From positions 1-33,714 of the forward strand of contig JBMYZR010000025.1 in the NCBI GenBank assembly GCA_049610565.1: a stretch of 33,714 nt of DNA. The letters are read 5' to 3'. The stretch's first letter is position 1. Every line of letters starts with the position of its first letter. The notes beneath the pieces are model-generated. The model was not told the origin of the DNA, made no database searches, and worked only from the letters and a program-made list of their open reading frames with translations. This DNA is from UBA8752 sp049610565. Lineage in GTDB: Bacteria > Bacteroidota > Bacteroidia > Flavobacteriales_D > Sanyastnellaceae. Positions 19,521 to 28,625 of the stretch are shown piece after piece. The position numbers were made by a program, and so were the translations under genes.

Positions 19521-20501
19521 TCAGTTGCGGATGATGAGATTCCGGTCGAGGATGCGGCCTCCGAACCCACGGCTCGAGAAACCGGCACCCCGGCGGGGCA
19601 ATACGTAAGATACGGTGATTTCGTGCGTGTTCGGGCTGAGGTTGCTGATTCGCCCGGTTCCGGCATCGTAGGCATAGCCCACCTGGATGTCCTGGAACAC
19701 CGCGCCGGCAGAGATCACGAAGGCATCGCCCTGGCGGAAGCCGAGGCCGGCCCAATACTGGTTCTGGTAAAAGGCCCGGGCGTGCAGATCCAGCTGGATG
19801 GGCGTGATTTCCGTGAAACGGAGCATGGCGGCCGGCTGAACGGTCCAATCGCCATCAATCCGGTAATCGTACCGCCCGGTGAAAGCGTAGTGGCGCACAC
19901 CGCGGTTGCGGGAATCGGTCGGTTCCGAATCCAGTCCGAGCGGCGATTGGAGCAGGTTGCTCACCGCCAGACCGAACTGATAGAATTCGCCAAACACCAT
20001 CAGGCCGAACCGCGAGTCAAACGTGAAGCTGCTCTCCACGTTGCCGAGGATGGCCAGGTCATTGGGCTGCCACAGTTCGAGGTCCGAGCCGTCAAAGCGG
20101 GTGTTGCGGCCCATCAGGCCGAGGCCGAAGGCGACAGCGTCCTGGTTGTTGAGGTCGATGGTGTAGGTGCCTGCGAACTCGAATCCGGTTCTGCGGTAGG
20201 CGCCCCCATGGTCATCGCGCTCCACGGCGAGGCCGAAACCAAAGCGGTTGGGCAGGCTGGACGTCACCGTGACCGAGCTGGTAGACGGAGCCCCCTGGAA
20301 GCCCACCCATTGCTCGCGGTGGCTCAGGGAGGCAAACGTGCCCAGCTCCGTGCCGGCGAAGGCCGGATTGACGAGGAAGGGATTCTGGACGAATTGACTC
20401 TGGCGGGACAACTGCTGGGCGTTCATCACGCCACCGGTCAAGATGGCGAGGAAGACGGCTCCTTGAGCCGCACGCTGGATGATGTGGATCATGTGACGCA
20501 T
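19521..20501 (-). CDS. PorP/SprF family type IX secretion membrane protein
   Basis: A 326-residue outer-membrane beta-barrel with a signal peptide (about 1-28, ending MNAQ). NPFLVNPAFAGTE directly after it and REQWVGFQGAP (about 62-72) are hallmarks of the PorP/SprF family, and the C-terminus VSYVLPRRG ends in strands. SprF-like proteins are needed to export or anchor particular adhesins, and their genes usually follow the gene of the cargo. That arrangement is present: it begins 4 bases after the SprB-repeat protein stop. It therefore probably serves that adhesin specifically. Two ATGs lie three codons apart at the start; I chose the first. Confidence 0.9.
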   Translation of the reverse strand: MRHMIHIIQRAAQGAVFLAILTGGVMNAQQLSRQSQFVQNPFLVNPAFAGTELGTFASLSHREQWVGFQGAPSTSSVTVTSSLPNRFGFGLAVERDDHGGAYRRTGFEFAGTYTIDLNNQDAVAFGLGLMGRNTRFDGSDLELWQPNDLAILGNVESSFTFDSRFGLMVFGEFYQFGLAVSNLLQSPLGLDSEPTDSRNRGVRHYAFTGRYDYRIDGDWTVQPAAMLRFTEITPIQLDLHARAFYQNQYWAGLGFRQGDAFVISAGAVFQDIQVGYAYDAGTGRISNLSPNTHEITVSYVLPRRGAGFSSRGFGGRILDRNLIIRN

Positions 20502-20505
20502 GGCT

Positions 20506-23500
20506 TCAGTACTTGAGGGTAACGGTTCCCGTGATCGGTGCCGCGCCCGGGAAGACGGTGATCACGTAGTAATAGTCGCTGGCCGGGAGCAGGGCGCCAT
20601 TGAAGGTGCCATCCCACCAGGTCGTGCCCGGTTTCGATCGGAAGAGCAGCTGGCCCCATCGGTTGAAGACCTCCACCTCGCTCTGCGGGAAGAATTCGAG
20701 TCCACCCACGACCCAGCGGTCATTGACTCCATCGCCGTTGGGCGTGATGGCGTCGGCGATGAACAGGCAGTCCTCGGTCGGGTCTACCGTGGCGAGGAAG
20801 CCGAGGGTGCATCCGATGTCGTCGGTCACCACCACGCTGTACACGTCCTCGGACAGGCCGATGGCCGTGGCCGTCGACTGCCCCGCGGGATCGCTCCACT
20901 CGTAGTGGATGGGAAGCTGACCACCCGTCACGGCCGCCGTGGCCGTGCCGTCCGAGGTCTGCCAGCAGGTGACCGGCGTGGTGAAGATCTCGACCACCAT
21001 GTCGGTGACGATGTCCGCGGCCACGAGGAAGGTGGAATCTGCCGTGCATCCGGCCGTGTCGGCAGCGGATACGGAATACTCCCCCTCGAACAGGTTGAGC
21101 ACGTCGACGTCCTCCCCCACGAATTCCCATGCCGTTTCTCCGGATCCGCCGATGGTGCCGATGATGGCCACACCGTCGTTCATCCCGGTGCAGGTGACGT
21201 TCTGGACCGTGATGTCAAACAAGAGCGGATCCGGCTCCGTGATGGACACAAAGGCCGAGTCGGTGCAGTTCTCCTCGTCGACGAGGTAGAGGGCATAGTC
21301 GTCCGCGCAGAGGTTGACCAGTCCACTGGCCACCACCGCGGTGCTGTCGGATATGCCGCCTTGATACAAGGTGAGCGATCCCGTTCCTCCCTCCAGGGTC
21401 ACCTCGATGCCCCCCGTGCAATCGCCTCCGCATTCCGGAAGGACGGTGGAGAGGATGTCGAGGGCTACGGGCTCGGGCTCGGGAATGCCAACCAGCAGGC
21501 TGTCGATGCAGCCGAGGGTGTCGGCGACCACCAGGTTCAGGCTGTCCGGTCCGAGTCCCACCAGGGTGTCCGGAAGGCTCGCGAACACGAAGGGACTGGT
21601 GAGCTGCAGGGCGCCACTTCCGCCGACCGCATTGACCACGAGCACACCATCGCCGGCCCCCGTGCAGGAGATCGGGGTGATGGTCGGCAGGATTTCAATG
21701 TTGGCCGGCTCCTCTACAGTCGTTTCGAAGGACTCGCTGACGCAACCGAGGCTGTCGGTGACGAGCACCGTGTAGTTGCCTGCCGGCACGTTGAAGCAGG
21801 TTCCGTCGAGGCTGTTGGTGGGCAGCGGCACCAACTGCGGCTGCAGTGGCCCCGTGCCTCCGGAAAGGCTGTCGAGGCAGATGAGGCCGTTGTCCGCTCC
21901 GCTGCACGGCACGTTGGAGGTGGTGAACGTGAACTGGATGGTGTCCGGGCCATTCACCGTCACCGTGTCCGCCACCGAACACCCGTTGTTGTCCGTGGTC
22001 GTGTACACGTATCCCCCGGGACAGAGTTGTCCGGGATTGGCGTCCTCGCCGTCGAGGTCCACCAACGCGTAAGTAAAAGGCTGGCTGCCACCGGTAGCCG
22101 ACACGAGGACGAGACCGTTGCATTCACCGGCACACGCCACATCGGTCACGGCATAGGTCACCGCGATGGAGTCGGGTTCCGGAATGCTCAGGGAGTCGGT
22201 GAACCCGCATCCGTTCTCGTCCTCAATGGTGAAGGTGTACAGACCACTCGCAATCGCATCCTGGTCGAATTCGAGGAATCCATTCACGGACAGTTCGAGG
22301 GCAATGGGATCCACGACCACGCTCACGAGACCGCTACCCCCTTGGACCGAGCCGGAGAAGCTTCCGTCCTCTTCCCCGGCGCAGCTGACGCCTTCCCCGT
22401 CCACATCAAACACGATGGGGTCCGGGCAGGACACGACCACCGCGGTGTCGGAGGTGCACCCCTGCTCGTCCGTGGTGATGATGGTGTATTCGCCGTCGCC
22501 GCCGTAGCAGGACAGGTTGGTGAAACACGTGGCGGAATCCGGGGCCAACTCGAGACCGAGGCCGTGTACGGCGACGGTGGACAAAGCGCCCGTGCCGCCG
22601 GATGCCGTGTAGCAAATGGTCGCGACATCCTCTCCTCCGCACAGGTTGTCCTCGGTGAGGTCCACGGTGAGGGCGATCTCATCGGGGGTCACGAACACCA
22701 CATTGGCGGTGGTGTCCATGCAGGTGTTGGAAGAAAATGCCACAGTGCGCGCGGTGTCGAGCAACGTGACGAAATACTCACCGGCCGGCACTCCGGTGAA
22801 GTCGGGGTTTCCGACCTGCTGGGACACCAACTGCGGCCCGGCTCCCGTGACTTCAAACAGGCTGTATTCCACCGTGCTGGTGAACGCCAGGTTGGGGTCG
22901 TTCGGTTCCACGCCAAAGGAGGCGGTCTCGCCGAAGCACTCGATTTCCTCCATGACCGTCACCTGGGGATCGATCATGGGGGCACACAGATCGCTCACCT
23001 CCACGAAGCCGTCCGTGCAGGACGTGGTGACAGTTCCTCCATTCTGAAAGGACACGCAGACCTGGAAGGAGAAGCTCTCACAGGTGGTGATTTGTCCGAT
23101 GAGCGCCCGGCCATCCGTGACGGAGGCGTGGATGGGGTCTGCATTGGTCACGCGCAATCCGCCTTGCAGGACCAGGTCCGAACAGCTGTTGTACCCGATT
23201 GGGAAGGTGCCCGCCGGTTCGATGACGTTGGTCCCGGGTGTGACTTGGCTGACGTGGGTGGTCCACCACGTGTCGTATTCCACCTCGGGAAAGGGGCCGA
23301 AGAAGGCAGAATTGACTTCGGCGCCGGTGTCGAAATCCAGTGTTCCGCCAAGCCCGAACGAGTTGAAGCACCCGCAGTCGGAGCTGTACCCGAAGCCGGG
23401 AATCGCGGGGTCACTGGAATCATCTGCGGACGGTCCGAGCATGATCTCGGCATCGTCCGGGAAGATGGCATAGAGGCGGTACCGGCGAAATCCTTCCGGC

Positions 23501-23652
23501 ACCTCTTCTCCGGCTCCGACAAAACCATCGTATAAGACGGTGTCCATCACGACGTCCACCTCCAGGTCGAAATCCACTTGGGCCTGTCCAGACAGGGCGA
23601 AAAACAGGCCGAACAACAGCGGCAGGAAAAAGGGTCTACGTTGTGCTCCCAT
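20506..23652 (-). CDS. SprB-repeat surface adhesin with T9SS type B sorting domain
   Basis: A 1048-residue cell-surface protein. The signal peptide is residues 1-24 (ending SGQAQ). An N-terminal domain (about 25-210) has RRYRLYAIF and EYDTWWTT motifs shared with the downstream small protein. From about 215 to 960 there are about nine SprB-like repeats of roughly 80 residues, each with a Cys-x-Gly start, a GGSG turn and a tDxxGC end. The last 85 residues are the gliding-motility-associated type B tail: ITPNGDGVNDRW, VEVFNRWGQLLF, TTWWDGTFNG, YYYVITVF. Proteins of this class are exported by the type IX system and attached to the cell surface. The start is the ATG at 23652; a GTG at 23688 would put extra residues before the signal peptide. 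First gene of a three-gene operon. Confidence 0.92.
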   Translation of the reverse strand: MGAQRRPFFLPLLFGLFFALSGQAQVDFDLEVDVVMDTVLYDGFVGAGEEVPEGFRRYRLYAIFPDDAEIMLGPSADDSSDPAIPGFGYSSDCGCFNSFGLGGTLDFDTGAEVNSAFFGPFPEVEYDTWWTTHVSQVTPGTNVIEPAGTFPIGYNSCSDLVLQGGLRVTNADPIHASVTDGRALIGQITTCESFSFQVCVSFQNGGTVTTSCTDGFVEVSDLCAPMIDPQVTVMEEIECFGETASFGVEPNDPNLAFTSTVEYSLFEVTGAGPQLVSQQVGNPDFTGVPAGEYFVTLLDTARTVAFSSNTCMDTTANVVFVTPDEIALTVDLTEDNLCGGEDVATICYTASGGTGALSTVAVHGLGLELAPDSATCFTNLSCYGGDGEYTIITTDEQGCTSDTAVVVSCPDPIVFDVDGEGVSCAGEEDGSFSGSVQGGSGLVSVVVDPIALELSVNGFLEFDQDAIASGLYTFTIEDENGCGFTDSLSIPEPDSIAVTYAVTDVACAGECNGLVLVSATGGSQPFTYALVDLDGEDANPGQLCPGGYVYTTTDNNGCSVADTVTVNGPDTIQFTFTTSNVPCSGADNGLICLDSLSGGTGPLQPQLVPLPTNSLDGTCFNVPAGNYTVLVTDSLGCVSESFETTVEEPANIEILPTITPISCTGAGDGVLVVNAVGGSGALQLTSPFVFASLPDTLVGLGPDSLNLVVADTLGCIDSLLVGIPEPEPVALDILSTVLPECGGDCTGGIEVTLEGGTGSLTLYQGGISDSTAVVASGLVNLCADDYALYLVDEENCTDSAFVSITEPDPLLFDITVQNVTCTGMNDGVAIIGTIGGSGETAWEFVGEDVDVLNLFEGEYSVSAADTAGCTADSTFLVAADIVTDMVVEIFTTPVTCWQTSDGTATAAVTGGQLPIHYEWSDPAGQSTATAIGLSEDVYSVVVTDDIGCTLGFLATVDPTEDCLFIADAITPNGDGVNDRWVVGGLEFFPQSEVEVFNRWGQLLFRSKPGTTWWDGTFNGALLPASDYYYVITVFPGAAPITGTVTLKY

Positions 23653-23673
23653 GGCGATTGGTCCGGTACTTTG
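23641..23673 (+). promoter_or_regulatory. Possible truC promoter
   Basis: TTG (23641-23643), 23 bases, TACTTTG (23667-23673), then 44 bases to the truC ATG. The spacer is at the long end of the known range and the -7 element is one base short of TAnnTTTG. The minus-strand TATTTTG at 23717-23711 may serve the divergent adhesin operon. Confidence 0.35.
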
Positions 23674-23717
23674 CGGCAGGAATCGCACTGCGCATTCCCC
23701 GGAGGGGGCGCAAAATA

Positions 23718-24509
23718 ATGAATTGGATGCCGGGTGTACCCATAGGTCAATCGCGGACCGGAATCATTCGGTTGCTTCACGAGGACGACCGCTACCTCGC
23801 CGTGTCGAAACCGCCGGGTCTTCTGGTGCACCGGACCCCGATCGATGCGCATGAACCGGAGAACCTCAAGGACCTGCTTCGGGCCCATTTCCCTGGAAAA
23901 CTCGATCCGGTCCACCGCCTCGACAAGCCCACCAGCGGGGTCATCGTCTTCGGAAAGGACCCTGCCGCCATCGATGCCTGCAAACGGCAATTCGAATCCC
24001 GGGAGACCCTGAAGGATTACCTGGCCGTCGTTCGGGGGCACGTGTCTGCGCCCGGCTGCATCGGCAAACCCCTGCCGAAGGGCATGACCGGTCCGGTCAA
24101 ACTCGCCCGCACGGAGTACGCCCCGCTCGGCACCTGCGAACTGGATTACCCCGTCTCCCGCTACGCCACAGCCCGCTTCAGCCTGGTCCGCTGCTTCCCG
24201 CACACGGGACGGTACCACCAGATTCGCCTCCACTTCCGGCATTTCCGCCACCCCGTGATGGGCGACTCACAGCATGGTGACAAACCCCAGAACCGCGCCT
24301 TTGCGGCCTACACCGGGGCGGCGGGACTCATGCTGCACGCGCGGCGGTTCGCGTTCACCCATCCGGACGGAGGCCGACTCGTCCTCGAAGCCGGGCTCCC
24401 TCCCCATTGGCTGGCGCTGTCCGGGCCGACGGGATGGGACGTCGGCGGCATGGCCACCGACCGGTCTTCCCTCGCTCCGGCTGACACCCCCACCTCCACG
24501 ACGCCCTGA
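23718..24509 (+). CDS. truC: tRNA pseudouridine synthase C
   Basis: A 263-residue RluA-family enzyme that makes pseudouridine 65 in tRNAs. The catalytic motif is VHRLDKPTSGVIVFGK with Asp as nucleophile, TGRYHQIRLHFRHFRHPVMG is the conserved basic segment, and GDSQHGDKPQNR and LMLHARRFAFTHP match TruC more closely than RluA, RluC or RluD. Length is as in E. coli TruC (about 260). There is no S4 domain, as expected for TruC. I chose the ATG at 23718 over upstream in-frame starts that overlap the divergent adhesin gene. The stop overlaps the next start as TGATG, so the DUF3089 gene is co-translated. Confidence 0.9.
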   Translation: MNWMPGVPIGQSRTGIIRLLHEDDRYLAVSKPPGLLVHRTPIDAHEPENLKDLLRAHFPGKLDPVHRLDKPTSGVIVFGKDPAAIDACKRQFESRETLKDYLAVVRGHVSAPGCIGKPLPKGMTGPVKLARTEYAPLGTCELDYPVSRYATARFSLVRCFPHTGRYHQIRLHFRHFRHPVMGDSQHGDKPQNRAFAAYTGAAGLMLHARRFAFTHPDGGRLVLEAGLPPHWLALSGPTGWDVGGMATDRSSLAPADTPTSTTP

Positions 24510-25528
24510 TGATTTTCGGCAACGACCACCGCGACAAGACCGAGCACCCCGGCCCGTTCGACCGGTTCACGGCCCCTCCGGAACCCGACTATGGCCAGCC
24601 CGATGCCTGGGCCGTCCATCCTGAGCACCGCCCCCTGTCTGCGTGGCCGGCCCGCGTGGGCGCCCTCCCCCCCGCCCCCGGACAGGGCCCCGATGAAGTG
24701 CACACCTTCTTCATCCACCCCACCACCTTTCGCGGGCTCGGCGTCGGCTGGAACGCGGCGTGGGACGACCCGGCCATCGCCACCATCACCGACGACTGGC
24801 CCCTGCGCCATCAGGCCAGCCTGTTCCGGTCCGTGGGCCGGGTCACTGCACCGCGCTACCGACAGGCCCACCTGCGGACCTTCTTCCTGCGCGGAGAAGA
24901 CAGCCATGCGGCCCTCGAATTGGCCTATGCCGACGTCCGGCGTGCCTTCATCCGCTTCCTCTCCACCCTGGACCGGACGACCGGCATCATCATCGCCGGC
25001 CACAGCCAAGGCTCCTATCACGGATCGCGCATCCTCCAGGAGTTCTTCGACGGCACGCCCCTGCAGTCCCGGTTGATCGCGGCCTATCTCCCCGGCTACC
25101 CGATCCCGGCCGACAGCCTCCTCGACATTCCGTTTGCCGACCGGGAAGCGCACGTCGGTGCGGTCCACGGCTGGATGACCTTCGCGGAAGGATTCACCCC
25201 GGAATTCCACGCTTCGCACATGGGCAACGTGAGCATGGTCCACCCTGTGCTCTGGACGGCCCAAGAGGGCATCTGGAACCACTGGGACGCCCACGGCGGC
25301 ATCGTGAACCGGTCCTTCAAACTCCGCCATGAGCGTTCGCTCTCGGGGGCCTTGCACGAGGGCATGCTCTGGATCAAGCCCCTTCGCGTGCTGGGCGCAG
25401 GCCTGTTCGCCATGAAGAATTGGCACGTGGCGGACTACAACCTCTTCTGGGAAAACATCCGCACGAACCTCGTCCGGCAGGTCGAACTGCATCGCTTTGC
25501 GGACCGCAGGAACCGGGAACTGCCTTGA
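24509..25528 (+). CDS. DUF3089 alpha/beta hydrolase-like protein
   Basis: A 339-residue protein. VHTFFIHPTTFRG (about 64), WNAAWDD (about 80), APRYRQAHLRTFF (about 115) and IIIAGHSQGSYHGSRIL (about 160) fit the DUF3089 family, which has an alpha/beta hydrolase fold; the Ser in GHSQGS is the expected nucleophile. There is no signal peptide. The substrate is unknown. The start overlaps the truC stop by one base, and translation coupling is likely. 54 bases follow before the lysyl oxidase gene. Confidence 0.85.
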   Translation: MIFGNDHRDKTEHPGPFDRFTAPPEPDYGQPDAWAVHPEHRPLSAWPARVGALPPAPGQGPDEVHTFFIHPTTFRGLGVGWNAAWDDPAIATITDDWPLRHQASLFRSVGRVTAPRYRQAHLRTFFLRGEDSHAALELAYADVRRAFIRFLSTLDRTTGIIIAGHSQGSYHGSRILQEFFDGTPLQSRLIAAYLPGYPIPADSLLDIPFADREAHVGAVHGWMTFAEGFTPEFHASHMGNVSMVHPVLWTAQEGIWNHWDAHGGIVNRSFKLRHERSLSGALHEGMLWIKPLRVLGAGLFAMKNWHVADYNLFWENIRTNLVRQVELHRFADRRNRELP

Positions 25529-25534
25529 AATCCG

Positions 25535-25542
25535 TATTTTAG
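25535..25542 (+). promoter_or_regulatory. Possible -7 element of the lysyl oxidase gene
   Basis: TATTTTAG sits in the 54-base gap after the DUF3089 stop, 40 bases upstream of the ATG at 25583. It resembles the TATATTAG element of the sigma gene. No TTG is found at the usual distance, so it is weak. Confidence 0.3.
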
Positions 25543-25582
25543 AGAGCTCCTGACCTCCGCATCACCCGGTTCACCTTTCTCC

Positions 25583-28500
25583 ATGCGCACCCCTCTCGCC
25601 CTCCTCTTCGTCCTTTTGCTCCCCGTGCTGCGTGCGCAGGACACCACCGAAGTGGTTTGGGCAGGCAGTCTGGCGGGCAATGAAAGCGCCGCCATTGAGC
25701 TGACGGCCGGGTGCAGCCTCGACGCCTTCTTCATCAGCCTCGACATCGTGGCGCCGGGAAGCAACTGGGCAGGCGACATGGCGATCGCCATCACGGCCCC
25801 CAACGGCAACCGGATTGAATACGGCGGGTACAACACCGGGTTCGGCTACGTCGATGCAGGCAGCTGGCCCGCCTCCTGGAACACCACCGCCGACGGCAAC
25901 TTCACCGCCACCGTGACCGACCTCGCCCAATACGACCTCAGCGGCTCCGGATGTTGGCTGGTCGAAATCATGAACGCCTGGACCAGCGGTGCCGCCAGCG
26001 ACTGTGTGATGGCCCTCGACCTCATTGGCCCCTGCGCCTCAGGCAACTCCGAAGGGTGCACCGATGAAGGGGCGCTCAACTTCGACGCGTGCGCCATGGT
26101 GGATGACGGATCCTGCGTCTATCCCGCGCTCTCCGCAGGCTTCAATTGGACCTCGACCTGCGGCCTGCCCGAAAGCGTGCAGTTCGAGGACATCAGCCTG
26201 GGCAATGTGGCCGCGCACAGCTGGACCTTCGACGCCGGATCCCCGGCCACGTCGACGGACCCCGCGCCGCTGGTCGTCTGGACCGATGCCGGCGATCACG
26301 TGGTCACCCTGACCGTGAGCGACCCGGCGGGCGGCACGTCGACCTTCATCGACACCGTCCATGCCGGGGAGAACCTGCACCGGCTCGAGATCGACATCAC
26401 GCCGGACGCCTTTCCGCAGGAGACCTCGTTTGCCGTCCTCGATGCCGACGGAGACACGCTGCACTTCGGGGGCTCGGAAGGACTGGATGTCTGCGTGCCC
26501 GACGGATGCCTTTCCTTGTGGCTGCTGGACGCCGGCGCCGACGGATTCAGCATCGGCGGCACCTACCAGATTCGGTATGACGGTGCCATCCTGAGGGACG
26601 GCGAGCATTTCGACGCCGCCCAATTGACCCTCATCGGTTGCCCACCAGGGAGCAGCTGTGACGATGCATTGCCCCTGAGCATCACCCCCCAGGACACGGC
26701 GCAGTTTCTGACCGCCCCCATGGAAAGCAGCTGGTATGTGATGCAGGTGGACACCACGGGCCAATACCGGTTCGCGACCTGTGACCTGACCGGGTGCGAC
26801 ACCCGCATTCACCTTTACGACTACTGCGACATGGCCGTCTTCGAGACGTCCACGGAGGCCTTCCTCACCATGTCCGAGGACGACTGTGGCATCCAGAGCG
26901 TGGTGACCCCGGTTCTGACCAGTGGACAGACGGTGTACATCCACGTCGAGGGCGACGGTGGACTGTGTGCCGATGGCACCGCTGGCGTGCCCTTCGAGGC
27001 GTCCTACCTCGGTGGCATCCCCGGGTGCATGAACATCGAGGCCTGCAATTACCTCCCCATTGCCACGACCCCTGCCCCCTGCTACCTCGTGGGCGATCCC
27101 GAGTGCCCCAACATCGGGCCGGACCTCATCATCGACGGGTTGCGTGCGTACAGCACGCTCGAGATGACCACCGAGAACAGCAACGACGCCTGCATGATCG
27201 CCGAAGGCTGCATCCAGGGCTACGGCGTCCGGGAGATTGTCCGCTTCGATACGGAAATCGCCAACATCGGCACGGAGGACTACTTCATCGGGGCCCCTTC
27301 CGCCAACCCCGACCAATTCGAGTGGGACGCCTGCCACAACCACTACCACTACGAGGGCTACGCCGACTACGCCTTGTACACGGCAGGCGGCTCGGCCCTG
27401 CCCACGATCGGGTTCAAGAACGGCTTCTGCGTCATGGACCTGGGCAGCTGCAACTACGGCGGTGGCCCCCAGAAATACACCTGCTCCAACATGGGCATCA
27501 CGGCGGGATGCCAGGACATCTACTCCCGCTTCCTCGATTGTCAATGGGTGGACATCACGGATCTCCCCGGCGGCGACTACACCCTGGTCATCCGGGTCAA
27601 TTGGGACTACAGCCCGGACGCCAACGGCAGCTACGAGTTGAACTACGCCAACAACGCGGCGGCGGTCTGCTTCTCCTTTGAGCGCGATGCGAACGGCAAT
27701 GCGGTCAACTTCACGAAGACGCAGGATTGTCCCGTTCCGCTCGATTGCGTGGGCCATCCCTACGGAACGGAGGAACCCGATTGCGCCGGCAACTGCCCGG
27801 GATACCTGATCAAGGGGGACCTTGACCAGGACGGAGAACTCGATGAGGATGACCCCCTGCTCTACGCGGACCTCCTCATGGACGGCGTGAACACCGACGC
27901 GCCCTGCATCGACCTCAACGACGACGGCGCGCTGTCGGTCACGGACGTCGCGCTCGCCGCGAGCTGCGCCCACTACGGACACAACCACCTCGGCGATGAC
28001 GGTGTGGAGAACCACTGTGACTGGAACGGCCCGCTCCTGGTGCCCGACGAGAGCGTCCAGTTCTCCCTGATGCTCCCCCATGAGGATTCGAGCTACGTCG
28101 ACGTCTACGTGCACAACCCGACGAGCTGGCTCAGTGGCTGGTCCATCCAACTGGAAGGGGCGGATTTCACCGAGATGACCCCGCTGTTTGACACGACGGG
28201 ATACGCTCACCTCTTCCACTTCGACGCCTCCGGATTTGCTTTCGGCGTGGCCATGGAGGACAGCCTGATCCACAAGAGCACCCTCCCCCAGCCCCTGGTG
28301 CGCCTCCATTTCGAGAACACGGGCGAGGAGATTTGTCTGCTCGAGGCGGCGGAGGTGACCAATGAGGACCGCCACAACGTCGCGGCCACCGGTGGCGGCT
28401 GCATCACCCCGGGCACCTTCTGCCTCGGCGACGTCAACGACAACGGCATTCGGGACGTCGGGGACCTCCTCGATGCCCTGGGCGTGTTCGGGTGTGACGC

Positions 28501-28594
28501 GGATTGCGGACCGTCGGACGTCGACTCGGATGGCATCGTGGGGGTCAATGACCTCCTGATCATGCTCGGCCTGTTCGGCACGCCCTGTCAATAA
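25583..28594 (+). CDS. Secreted multidomain protein with a lysyl oxidase domain
   Basis: A 1003-residue exported protein (signal peptide about 1-18). In order: a P-domain-like beta sandwich (20-150), one GCTD repeat (155-180), a PKD domain (182-255), a beta domain with LDAGADGFSIGGTYQI (265-355), a PPC-like domain (355-480), lysyl oxidase (about 511-714), dockerin-like loops (741-800), a cohesin-like beta domain (825-945) and a paired dockerin-like tail (947-1003). The oxidase keeps CHNHYH with copper ligands His585, His587 and His589, Lys612 in GFKNGFCVMD, Tyr647 in CQDIYSRFLDCQWVDITDLP, and the flanking ANIGTEDY and CSNMGITAGC. Lys612 and Tyr647 align with the residues that form the lysyl tyrosylquinone cofactor of animal LOX. 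It probably oxidises lysine amines of extracellular proteins. An upstream TATTTTAG may be its promoter element. Confidence 0.85.
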   Translation: MRTPLALLFVLLLPVLRAQDTTEVVWAGSLAGNESAAIELTAGCSLDAFFISLDIVAPGSNWAGDMAIAITAPNGNRIEYGGYNTGFGYVDAGSWPASWNTTADGNFTATVTDLAQYDLSGSGCWLVEIMNAWTSGAASDCVMALDLIGPCASGNSEGCTDEGALNFDACAMVDDGSCVYPALSAGFNWTSTCGLPESVQFEDISLGNVAAHSWTFDAGSPATSTDPAPLVVWTDAGDHVVTLTVSDPAGGTSTFIDTVHAGENLHRLEIDITPDAFPQETSFAVLDADGDTLHFGGSEGLDVCVPDGCLSLWLLDAGADGFSIGGTYQIRYDGAILRDGEHFDAAQLTLIGCPPGSSCDDALPLSITPQDTAQFLTAPMESSWYVMQVDTTGQYRFATCDLTGCDTRIHLYDYCDMAVFETSTEAFLTMSEDDCGIQSVVTPVLTSGQTVYIHVEGDGGLCADGTAGVPFEASYLGGIPGCMNIEACNYLPIATTPAPCYLVGDPECPNIGPDLIIDGLRAYSTLEMTTENSNDACMIAEGCIQGYGVREIVRFDTEIANIGTEDYFIGAPSANPDQFEWDACHNHYHYEGYADYALYTAGGSALPTIGFKNGFCVMDLGSCNYGGGPQKYTCSNMGITAGCQDIYSRFLDCQWVDITDLPGGDYTLVIRVNWDYSPDANGSYELNYANNAAAVCFSFERDANGNAVNFTKTQDCPVPLDCVGHPYGTEEPDCAGNCPGYLIKGDLDQDGELDEDDPLLYADLLMDGVNTDAPCIDLNDDGALSVTDVALAASCAHYGHNHLGDDGVENHCDWNGPLLVPDESVQFSLMLPHEDSSYVDVYVHNPTSWLSGWSIQLEGADFTEMTPLFDTTGYAHLFHFDASGFAFGVAMEDSLIHKSTLPQPLVRLHFENTGEEICLLEAAEVTNEDRHNVAATGGGCITPGTFCLGDVNDNGIRDVGDLLDALGVFGCDADCGPSDVDSDGIVGVNDLLIMLGLFGTPCQ

Positions 28595-28605
28595 CCCCGG
28601 GTTGC

Positions 28606-28623
28606 CCCCTGCCGGCGCAGGGG
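28606..28623. terminator. Hairpin after the lysyl oxidase gene
   Basis: A perfect 7-base GC stem (CCCCTGC with GCAGGGG) and 4-base loop begins 12 bases after the stop. No T-run follows, so it is only a possible terminator. It overlaps the upstream edge of the icmF promoter. Confidence 0.35.
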
Positions 28624-28625
28624 AC

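Noticed and set aside
20500..23535. A 1011-residue plus-strand frame opposite the adhesin.
   Set aside because: Composition is Gly/His/Arg/Val-rich without domains; the minus-strand protein has SprB repeats and a type B tail.
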